A program made the position numbers and the translations under genes. A stretch of DNA of 6,968 nt, from assembly GCA_015494035.1 (NCBI GenBank), contig WGBZ01000094.1, forward strand, positions 1 to 6,968. Direction: 5' to 3'. This document shows, one piece after another, positions 1 through 5,395 of this stretch; the first letter of the stretch is position 1, and each line of letters begins with the position of its first letter. This stretch comes from Lysobacterales bacterium (GTDB taxonomy: Bacteria > Pseudomonadota > Gammaproteobacteria > Xanthomonadales > Marinicellaceae). Below the pieces are notes generated by a model, which did no database searches, was not told the origin of the DNA, and saw only the letters and a list, made by a program, of their open reading frames with translations.

Positions 1-114
1 ACTGGAGAACTCGCCAGTCAGGGAAGAGGTGACCCGTGCCTGGGCAGAAAAACACAGGGGAACGGCCACAAAAAACGCCACATTGCGTGTGCTTTTGCGG
101 AGGCGTTCCGCCAC
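1..114 (-). CDS. Exported protein of unknown function, N-terminal part only
   Basis: An open minus-strand frame runs off the left edge. From the GTG at 114 it reads MAERLRKSTRN, then the hydrophobic stretch VAFFVAVPLCF, then SAQA followed by RVTSSLTGEFSS. This is a textbook Sec signal peptide: basic n-region, about 11 hydrophobic residues, and an AQA cleavage site near residue 26. The mature protein should therefore be periplasmic, outer-membrane or secreted. Only about 12 mature residues are visible, too few to assign a family. Start choice is uncertain: the frame is also open upstream with GTG at 165 and TTG at 150 and 147, there is no in-frame ATG, and no strong Shine-Dalgarno precedes any of these. 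The gene is divergent from thiD. That the signal peptide pattern is real is fairly convincing; chance cannot be excluded on so short a piece. Confidence 0.45.
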   Translation of the reverse strand, partial: MAERLRKSTRNVAFFVAVPLCFSAQARVTSSLTGEFSS

Positions 115-192
115 TGTTTTACCGCTGATGCGTGTGTGTGTTTTCAACAATTGTCCCGTAGCCACTTTTGTGGTGATTTGTGAGATGAATAT

Positions 193-209
193 TGGCAAAA
201 AAACAACAA
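193..209. repeat. 17-nt direct repeat, copy 1
   Basis: The sequence TGGCAAAAAAACAACAA occurs here and again, exactly and in the same orientation, at 285-301. Three bases further on both copies also share GTC. This copy lies in the divergent intergenic region upstream of thiD. The similarity does not extend further to either side. It may be a small duplication or a regulatory site; no regulator can be named. Confidence 0.6.
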
Positions 210-284
210 TCTGTCAACCAATTGAGTCAGTCTCGTAGATATGACGCTAAATAAGTGTGAAGCCGATCACCAAAGAGGCGCTAG

Positions 285-301
285 TGGCAAAAAAACAACA
301 A
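285..301. repeat. 17-nt direct repeat, copy 2
   Basis: Exact second copy of the repeat at 193-209, 92 bases downstream. It sits just ahead of the preferred ATG of the ThiD-like gene at 317. A longer reading from GTG 257 or GTG 284 would translate it, in a frame different from any reading that starts at ATG 185. The non-coding-looking repeat mildly supports placing the start downstream at 317. Confidence 0.6.
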
Positions 302-316
302 AAAGTCGAGGCAAAT

Positions 317-1087
317 ATGCCAAAGCGTGTCACTGATTCCGGGAAAGACGGTCTTGGCCCTCTGCCTGAACCGGTCATGCTTGCTATTGGCGGTTCGGAC
401 ACTTCGTCCGGGGCCGGAATTCAAAGGGATTTGCTCACGGCCAACCGGTTTGGGGTACGCTGCCTGACCGCCGTCGCCTGCCTGACCAGTCAGACGGATG
501 AGGCGTTTTTTTCGCTGATGCCGGTTCCGACTGAATTTGTCCGGGCCCAGGTTAAGGACATGCTCTCACAGTTTCCGGTGGGCATAATTAAAACCGGCGC
601 CCTGGCCACTGCTGAAGTGGTCAAGGCCGTGGCTGCAGAAATCCGCCACAGCTCAGCGCCTGTGCTTGTTGATCCCGTTCTCGGCAGCAGCGCCGCTGGC
701 CCCTTTGCAGACAAGGACCTGGCATTGGCCTATCGCCACCATCTCTTGCCTCAGACCTGGTTGCTGACGCCCAACCAGGTCGAGTTGGAACAACTGGGAG
801 GCCTGGAAACGGTCTTTGCCACAGGCGTGGCCTATGTGCTGGTGACCGGTGGTGATTCACCACACGTGGTGGATCGTCTGTATTCACCGCAGGGCCTGAT
901 GCAGGAATTTGAGCACGAAAAACTGCCGCTGCACCTGCATGGCACCGGGTGCCGGTTTGCTTCTGCGTTGTGCGCCCTGACCTTGGCGGGTGAACCCCTG
1001 CTGGATGCCACAGTCGGGGCGATGGAATATGTGCGACAGGAGATTGTGCACTGGGGCATGCCTGCCAGCCCGATAGGGAAGCTCTGA
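317..1087 (+). CDS. thiD: ThiD-like hydroxymethylpyrimidine/phosphomethylpyrimidine kinase
   Basis: Ribokinase-fold kinase of the ThiD family, which phosphorylates HMP and HMP-P with ATP in cytoplasmic thiamine synthesis. Numbering from ATG 317 (256 residues), visible motifs are GGSDTSSGAGIQ (25-36, substrate-binding glycine-rich loop), SQT with Gln59 at the pyrimidine-contact position, DPV (119-121), TPN (151-153), VTGGD (176-180) and the anion-hole/catalytic HGTGC (208-212). The start at 317 has GAGG at 308-311, 5 bases away, and lies about 18 residues before the conserved domain. GTG 284 (AGAGG upstream) and GTG 257 (no ribosome site) are alternatives. The TPN-to-GG segment is 29 residues, about 13 fewer than in E. 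coli ThiD, and the usual KIGM is KTGA, so substrate specificity may have drifted. The last codons and the TGA lie inside the palindromic element at 1077. No TPP riboswitch motif was found upstream. Confidence 0.85.
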   Translation: MPKRVTDSGKDGLGPLPEPVMLAIGGSDTSSGAGIQRDLLTANRFGVRCLTAVACLTSQTDEAFFSLMPVPTEFVRAQVKDMLSQFPVGIIKTGALATAEVVKAVAAEIRHSSAPVLVDPVLGSSAAGPFADKDLALAYRHHLLPQTWLLTPNQVELEQLGGLETVFATGVAYVLVTGGDSPHVVDRLYSPQGLMQEFEHEKLPLHLHGTGCRFASALCALTLAGEPLLDATVGAMEYVRQEIVHWGMPASPIGKL

Positions 1088-1234
1088 TTGAATCTGGACG
1101 AAGCAGATTATGCGGGAAATGTTCGAGAACAAGGCGGAGTTCGCAGCTAATAGCCGGCTATTAGCAAGAGCTTCAACGCAGTTATCGGACATTTCAGGCG
1201 TGAGAAGCGAGTTCATGATTCGATCAGAGCTTCC
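1077..1234. mobile_element. 158-bp palindromic MITE-like element, copy 1
   Basis: The ends are 18-bp inverted repeats, GGAAGCTCTGATTGAATC at 1077-1094 and its complement at 1217-1234 with one mismatch. The exact centre (1155/1156) carries the perfect 20-bp palindrome GCTAATAGCCGGCTATTAGC (1146-1165), so the whole unit is one long imperfect hairpin of two 79-nt arms. ATAG flanks it directly at 1073-1076 and 1235-1238, a candidate target duplication. A relative, inverted, lies at 4070-4229. There is no coding capacity, so any mobility would need a transposase in trans. A GGAAG terminus and a 4-bp duplication containing TA recall IS5-group elements (inference). The element covers the end of thiD and would form a strong RNA hairpin between thiD and the downstream operon. 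Confidence 0.8.
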
Positions 1235-1266
1235 ATAGAAAGATAACTTTGGTTTAACGCCCGAAT

Positions 1267-1275
1267 TGGTATAAT
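1267..1275 (+). promoter_or_regulatory. Extended -10 promoter for the secreted protein/protease operon
   Basis: TGGTATAAT gives a perfect TATAAT (1270-1275) with a TG extension, as in sigma-70 extended -10 promoters. The best -35 at proper spacing (CTTTGG, 1247-1252) is poor, as is common with extended -10 sites. The predicted transcript would start near 1282 with a leader of about 80 bases. A small hairpin, GGCCA-CGT-TGGCC (1280-1292), lies at the expected start of transcription. The site is 36 bases beyond the palindromic element, so that insertion separates this promoter from thiD. Nothing else is recognised between 1239 and 1364. Confidence 0.55.
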
Positions 1276-1364
1276 CAGCGGCCACGTTGGCCAATACGGG
1301 CGACAAACCAATAAACGACGACCAGCACGATCAGATACAAGTAAAATAGAAGGAATCGGAATTA

Positions 1365-1712
1365 GTGAACAACACAATAGAAACACGTCCTGAAACCCGC
1401 AGGAAAGGCCTGCTGATTTTGATGGGCCTGGTGACCTGTCTGTCACTGCCCGGGGGGCTTTTTGCCGCTGGTAACGCCCATCAGGCCAGCCGCACGTTGC
1501 AGGTCAAGACAGTGCCTTTGACAGTTTCCACCAAGGCTGAAAAGGCTTCAGCCAATGTGCTGGAGCGGGGTTACTCAATGAAAGCCCCTAAAGTCATGCA
1601 AAGTTCGGCACGGATCAACGCCAATGGCCAGCTCAGCAAGGAATGTTCCGATGTGATGACCGCGGAAAAAGACCTGATTATTAAAAATGGTCGCAAGGAG
1701 GTGTCGCAATGA
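1365..1712 (+). CDS. Small secreted protein of unknown function, coupled to the protease
   Basis: A 115-residue product of no family I recognise. Residues 12-33 form a signal peptide: basic RRKG, hydrophobic LLILMGLVTCLSLPGGLF, then small residues AAGNA with likely cleavage around 34-38. LVTC at 22-25 resembles a lipobox, but Thr before the Cys and its early position argue against a lipoprotein. The mature part, about 77 residues, is polar and Lys/Ser/Ala-rich, has one Cys (94) and no repeated motif. The GTG start is supported by AAGGA at 1350-1354, although ATG 1422 is possible. The TGA overlaps the ATG of the metalloprotease by four bases, and both genes share the promoter near 1270. This tight coupling and shared export suggest a partner role (propeptide-like chaperone, inhibitor or accessory subunit), which is inference only. 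Confidence 0.7.
   Translation: MNNTIETRPETRRKGLLILMGLVTCLSLPGGLFAAGNAHQASRTLQVKTVPLTVSTKAEKASANVLERGYSMKAPKVMQSSARINANGQLSKECSDVMTAEKDLIIKNGRKEVSQ
1695..1702 (+). promoter_or_regulatory. Strong Shine-Dalgarno for the metalloprotease
   Basis: AAGGAGGT matches the 16S rRNA tail almost completely and lies 6 bases before the ATG at 1709. It sits inside the 3' end of the preceding gene. It fixes the protease start and shows that the protease can be translated efficiently despite the ATGA stop/start overlap. Confidence 0.85.
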
Positions 1713-4003
1713 GCCGCCTGACAAATAGACGCTTCGTTACTGGTTCATTGCCATGGCAACGGGCATTTCATGCTGTTTTTCTGATTCTGGTCGGTCTAGT
1801 TGGTCAGGTACACGCGGCCACCATTGGCAATAACGAGACCGTCACCATCACCTTGCCTGCCCAGGCTTTGACCACGGACCTGTGGGTGGATTTGCCCGCT
1901 GGCAGCAAGGCGCTGAATATCGAGTTGAGTAATGCCCCGGCCAATGTGGATGTTGACTTGTTTGTCCGTTATGGCCAGCCATTTACCGGCACTAGCGCCA
2001 CCGAGCTGAGCAATCAGGCCGACTACCATTCCATTGCGGCGGATTCGGATGAATGGCTTCACTTGACAGAGGCCATGGCACCGCCGGTGAAGGCCGGGCG
2101 TTGGTACATTGCTCTGGTCAATTACGCCCAGACCCAAGTCAGCGTGGACCTGACCGCCAGCTACAACAGCCAGCCCGTGCCCCGGGCCGAGATTATTTTT
2201 CAGTTTGACAACACCGCCAATGGCTGCAAGATTGACGGCTGGAACGACCCGGCCCCGTTTACGCCGGTGGCGGGTAATAACGCCACGACAGTGGGTCAGG
2301 CCCGCCGCAATGCCGCCACCAAGGCTGCGGAATTACTGGCGGAATCCCTCACCAGCAGTGTGCCCATCGTGATTCAGGGTTGCTGGCCGGATGACCTGGA
2401 AACCTCCCAGGAATCGGCTGTGCTGGCCAATGCCGGCCCAAATCGCATCGGCCTGAATTACCCCGGCTTGCCGCTGCGCGATGTGTGGTACGGGCAACCC
2501 GTGCTGGAACGCCTGGCCGGTACGGAATACTGCCGCATTGTGGGTGGCACCGATTGCAACATTCCCACCATTACGGCCAATTTCAACCCGAAAATCGACA
2601 CCAATGCCGGTCTTGGCAGCACGCGCTGGTTTTATGGCCTGGATTCCACTTCGGCCGGAAACAATGTGGACTTCATTTCCACCGCCATGCACGAAATCAC
2701 CCACGGCCTGGGCTTTGTCAGCCTGGTCTGGGTCGGTGAAGACAAAGACTTTGTCTGTTTTAATGGCCAACCGGCAGTTCATCACACTGCAGGCAGCAAG
2801 TTCTGTGGTCTGGATGACGTGTTTTCACTGGAGCTGGTGGATTACAACGGTGGCGATGTGGTGCCGTTTATGGAACTGGACGACAGTCAGCGACTGGCGG
2901 CCATGCAATCGCGCAATGAATTGCAATGGATCGGTGAAGAGGCGGCCCAGTCCGAACGCAATATTTTCAAGGACGAAAATGCCGGCTACGTACTCATGTA
3001 CGCGCCCTCCACCCTGGAACCGGGTTCCAGCGTTTCGCACCTGTTCCAGTCCGATAACCCCTTTGGCACCTCTTATCACGAGCTGATGACGCCCAAACAG
3101 CGGGATAACCTGCGTGAACTGGGTCTGGCAGAGCCCATGTTGTGGTCCGTGGGCTGGAATCCCCAGCCGAAAAATAACGTAACCATCCAGCCGGGCATGT
3201 GGTATGACCGCGCCCATGATGGTCATGGCATGGTGATCGAGCCGGTCACCGATAATCTGTATTACATTCTGTTCTATACCTACGATGATAGTGGCAACCC
3301 GGAATGGATGGCCTCGACGGCGTCAGTGGAAAACGGCGTGTTCAATATCACCAATAATGCCGACAGCCTGATCCGGTTCCTGTATGACTACAACATTGGC
3401 GCCAACCCCGATCAGCGTGCACACAACCCAGACCCGGCAGTCAGTGGCAGCCTGAAAATTGACTTCAATGCCTCGGCAGCCAACGAAAGCGCCTGTCAGG
3501 ATGGCGTTGATCGTGGCAATAACCAATTGGCTGTGGCCACCTGGCAAGTGAATGACACCAGCGGCAGCTGGTGCCTGCAGCCGCTGATTGCCGAGTCTGC
3601 CTACCCCAGCCCGAACCTGGAAGGTAGCTGGTGGGCCGGTCTGGCTGACCAGGGGTGGGGCTTGTCACTGGTCTTTTTCAATGACAGCATCGGCGTGGTG
3701 CTGTTTTATTACGATGCCGATGGCCAGCCTCGCTGGGCCATTGGTACCCAGAGCGGCTTCCAGATTGGTCAGGAAATCACCGTCAACCTGATGGAAAAAC
3801 ACGGTTATGCGCGCACGGCCACGCCAGTGCCATTAACGGAGACACAAGCTGGCACCATCACGTTGTTGCTGAACAGCGCCACCGGCACCCTGGGGCAGGA
3901 CGGGGAGATTGTTGATCTGGATGTAACCTATCGCGGCAGCGAAGGGGGACGTTGGCAACGCAGCCATTTGCCCATCACCATCGGTACCAAACCAGCCGAT
4001 TAA
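1709..4003 (+). CDS. Secreted PPC-domain zinc metalloprotease
   Basis: A 764-residue exported peptidase. Residues 1-36 are a signal peptide (hydrophobic AVFLILVGLVG, cleavage after VHA). Residues about 40-152 match a pre-peptidase C-terminal (PPC) beta domain, with LWVDLPAGSKALNIEL, DVDLFVRYG and GRWYIALVNY. Residues about 160-485 are the catalytic domain: HEITHGLGF at 328-336 gives zinc ligands His328 and His332 and catalytic Glu329, preceded by WFYGLDS and followed by SVSHLF (441-446) and ELMTP (458-462), the pattern of bacterial HExxHGLGF zincins; the third zinc ligand is not identified. The C-terminus holds two related W-rich modules, GMWYDRAHDGHG...YDDSGNPEW (496-533) and GSWWAGLADQGWG...YDADGQPRW (639-676). 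Eight cysteines fit disulfide bonding outside the cytoplasm. It follows the small secreted protein with a 4-base overlap. Extracellular protein degradation is likely; the substrate is unknown. Confidence 0.85.
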   Translation: MSRLTNRRFVTGSLPWQRAFHAVFLILVGLVGQVHAATIGNNETVTITLPAQALTTDLWVDLPAGSKALNIELSNAPANVDVDLFVRYGQPFTGTSATELSNQADYHSIAADSDEWLHLTEAMAPPVKAGRWYIALVNYAQTQVSVDLTASYNSQPVPRAEIIFQFDNTANGCKIDGWNDPAPFTPVAGNNATTVGQARRNAATKAAELLAESLTSSVPIVIQGCWPDDLETSQESAVLANAGPNRIGLNYPGLPLRDVWYGQPVLERLAGTEYCRIVGGTDCNIPTITANFNPKIDTNAGLGSTRWFYGLDSTSAGNNVDFISTAMHEITHGLGFVSLVWVGEDKDFVCFNGQPAVHHTAGSKFCGLDDVFSLELVDYNGGDVVPFMELDDSQRLAAMQSRNELQWIGEEAAQSERNIFKDENAGYVLMYAPSTLEPGSSVSHLFQSDNPFGTSYHELMTPKQRDNLRELGLAEPMLWSVGWNPQPKNNVTIQPGMWYDRAHDGHGMVIEPVTDNLYYILFYTYDDSGNPEWMASTASVENGVFNITNNADSLIRFLYDYNIGANPDQRAHNPDPAVSGSLKIDFNASAANESACQDGVDRGNNQLAVATWQVNDTSGSWCLQPLIAESAYPSPNLEGSWWAGLADQGWGLSLVFFNDSIGVVLFYYDADGQPRWAIGTQSGFQIGQEITVNLMEKHGYARTATPVPLTETQAGTITLLLNSATGTLGQDGEIVDLDVTYRGSEGGRWQRSHLPITIGTKPAD

Positions 4004-4069
4004 GTCCTGGTATTAATACGGAGGCCGGTCGTTGTGACTGGCCCCGGACACAAGCGATACGGACACTAA

Positions 4070-4229
4070 GGAGCCTCTGATTGAATCGTGACACGGCATC
4101 TTGCGGCGTAAAATCGTCCATTTCTGCGTTGCAAACCTTCACAATAGCTTGCTATTGCGTGTGGTTTGCGCCTTGAACTGAACAATTTTACACTAGAATC
4201 TGTTCGCATCAGATTCAATCAGAGGCGCA
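4070..4229. mobile_element. 160-bp palindromic MITE-like element, copy 2 (inverted)
   Basis: The inverted ends are GCCTCTGATTGAATC at 4073-4087 and its exact complement at 4212-4226. The centre is CAATAGC-TT-GCTATTG (4142-4157), again at the geometric midpoint. CTAA at 4066-4069 and 4230-4233 flanks it; because neighbouring bases also agree (CACTAA at 4064-4069 and 4228-4233) the duplication could be read as up to 6 bp. Arm signatures show homology with the copy at 1077: CAAGGCG lies in the left arm there (1130-1136) but in the right arm here as a complement (4169-4175), and CTGCGTTG lies at 4124-4131 here and as a complement at 1174-1181 there. The element is therefore inverted relative to copy 1. 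CTAA fits the YTAR target preference of IS5-group elements. No coding capacity. With the terminator it fills most of the 310-base gap between the protease and icd. Confidence 0.8.
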
Positions 4230-4264
4230 CTAAAAAACCCCGCCTAGAACGGGGTTTTTTAGTG
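4228..4264. terminator. Bidirectional rho-independent terminator
   Basis: A 15-bp perfect stem, CACTAAAAAACCCCG (4228-4242) with CGGGGTTTTTTAGTG (4250-4264), closes a 7-base loop CCTAGAA. The CCCCG core is flanked by six A on the left and six T on the right, so the structure gives a GC stem followed by a U-run on either strand. It lies between the converging protease and icd genes and should end both transcripts. The left edge of the stem is formed by the junction with the palindromic element; before that insertion the stem appears to have continued to GACACTAA (4062-4069). Confidence 0.92.
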
Positions 4265-4313
4265 TCGGCTCGGCTTTCATGCTCGCGAGTCAGCGAGCCA
4301 CTGAAGTGAAGAC

Positions 4314-5321
4314 TTAAGTCAGCCGCTCAACAATGGCTTGGGCAAAGTCTCCGGTGTGGCTGTTTCCACCCAGGTCCGGAGTCAAGCGATCCTTGTCCGC
4401 CAGCACGCCGCGAATGGCCTCGCGGATCGCGGTGGCCTTTTCGCCCAGGCCCAGGTGTTCCAGCATCAAGGCGGCGGCCAGGATTAATGCGGTGGGATTG
4501 GCAATTTTCTTGCCGGCAATGTCCGGTGCCGAACCATGTACGGCTTCAAAAATGGCCTTGTCCTTGCCTATATTGGCACCCGGTGCCATGCCCAGGCCAC
4601 CCACCAATCCAGCGCACAGGTCGGAAATGATGTCGCCAAACAGGTTGGTGGTGACTATCATGTCGAAGCGTTCGGGGTTCATTACCAACTGCATACAGGT
4701 GTTGTCCACAATCAACGAATCAAATTCGATTTCCGGATAGTCTTTCGCCACTTCTTCGCAGACTTCCAGAAACAGGCCCGAGACGTTTTTCATGATATTG
4801 GCCTTGTGCACGGCTGTCACTTTTTTGCGATTGGCCTTGCGCGCGGTCTCGAAGGCAAAACGGGCGATGCGCTCGGAGCCTTTCCGGGTCACAATGATTT
4901 TTGCCTCGGCATAGGTGCGGTCATCGTTGATCATGGAGCCTTCGCCCATGTAGGCGCCTTCTGTATTTTCGCGCACGGTGATCACATCGACATTGTCATA
5001 ACGGGACTTGGTGCCGGGAAAGGTGATGGCCGGGCGCAGGTTGGCATACAGGTCAAAATGCCGGCGCAAAGCCACGTTGATGGAGCTAAAGCCCTTGCCA
5101 ACCGGTGTGGTCAGCGGGCCTTTCAGGCAAATGCCGTTTTTGGCGATGGTTTCCAGGGTTTCCGGTGGTAACAGCTCACCGGTTTTCTCCAGTGCGGCCA
5201 GTCCGGCGTCAACAAATTCGTACTCGAAACCGGCGCCGGTGGCATCCAGCACTTGCAGCGTGGCGTCCATGATTTCCGGCCCGATGCCGTCCCCTTTGAT
5301 GACAGTAATGGTTTTGCTCAT
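4314..5321 (-). CDS. icd: NAD-dependent isocitrate dehydrogenase
   Basis: A 335-residue cytoplasmic beta-decarboxylating dehydrogenase, which oxidises isocitrate to 2-oxoglutarate and CO2 in the TCA cycle. The sequence shows GDGIGPE (10-16), the substrate loop TTPVGKGFSSIN with Ser79/Ser80/Asn82 (71-82), substrate arginines in LRR (85-87), Arg96 and Arg117, ENTEGAYMG with Tyr124, catalytic Lys173 in HKANIMK, and metal aspartates Asp206, Asp230 and Asp234. The cofactor segment HGSAPDIAG (262-270) carries Asp-Ile where NADP enzymes have Lys-Tyr, which predicts NAD. The GFSSIN loop favours isocitrate over isopropylmalate; homoisocitrate is a less likely alternative. The ATG at 5321 gives the family start MSKTITVIKGDGIG; an upstream ATG at 5456 would add 45 unconserved residues and overlap neuC. 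The ribosome site is weak (CGGA). It is convergent with the protease and shares its terminator. Confidence 0.92.
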   Translation of the reverse strand: MSKTITVIKGDGIGPEIMDATLQVLDATGAGFEYEFVDAGLAALEKTGELLPPETLETIAKNGICLKGPLTTPVGKGFSSINVALRRHFDLYANLRPAITFPGTKSRYDNVDVITVRENTEGAYMGEGSMINDDRTYAEAKIIVTRKGSERIARFAFETARKANRKKVTAVHKANIMKNVSGLFLEVCEEVAKDYPEIEFDSLIVDNTCMQLVMNPERFDMIVTTNLFGDIISDLCAGLVGGLGMAPGANIGKDKAIFEAVHGSAPDIAGKKIANPTALILAAALMLEHLGLGEKATAIREAIRGVLADKDRLTPDLGGNSHTGDFAQAIVERLT

Positions 5322-5357
5322 GTCGATATCCGTGGTTAGTATGCGAAAATGGGCGCC

Positions 5358-5366
5358 ATTATAACA
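5358..5366 (-). promoter_or_regulatory. Extended -10 promoter for icd
   Basis: Read on the minus strand this is TGTTATAAT, a perfect TATAAT with TG extension, 37 bases upstream of the icd ATG. No good -35 is present at 16-18 bases, consistent with an extended -10 class. The plus strand of the same spot reads TATAAC (5360-5365), a possible -10 for neuC with only a weak TTAGTA at -35, so the two divergent promoters may overlap in this 74-base gap. Confidence 0.5.
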
Positions 5367-5395
5367 AAGCCAGTCAAACAAGCGTTCGAAAAAAC

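Noticed and set aside
97..111. GCGGA-GGCGT-TCCGC hairpin near the left edge
   Set aside because: A short stem with no proper T-run, lying within the signal-peptide coding region of the minus-strand gene.
29..238. Plus-strand reading frame of 69 residues at the left edge
   Set aside because: No recognisable domain and no good ribosome site; it is antisense to the more convincing signal-peptide gene. Its last 17 codons (ATG 185) could be a leader peptide, but nothing supports it.
1..256. TPP riboswitch upstream of thiD
   Set aside because: No CTGAGA core or matching THI-element segments were found on the plus strand.
257..316. GTG 257 as the thiD start
   Set aside because: No Shine-Dalgarno precedes it, and the added 20 residues are not part of the ThiD fold and include the 17-nt repeat. 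GTG 284 remains a fallback because AGAGG precedes it.
1431..1439. Lipobox-like LVTC in the small secreted protein
   Set aside because: Thr at -1 is atypical, and the hydrophobic segment continues well past the Cys to AAGNA, fitting a Sec type I signal peptide better.
2333..3226. Long antisense and alternate-frame readings within the protease gene
   Set aside because: They follow the codon bias of the protease on the other strand or frame, show no domain, and have no ribosome sites.
4023..4043. GC-rich hairpin (GGCCGGTC, loop GTTGT, GACTGGCC) after the protease stop
   Set aside because: An 8-bp stem with one G-T pair but no following T-run, so not a convincing terminator; the real one is at 4228-4264. 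It could still protect the transcript end.
4281..4298. Small hairpin GCTCGC-GAGTCA-GCGAGC downstream of icd
   Set aside because: Only 6 bp of stem and no T-run on either strand; probably incidental.
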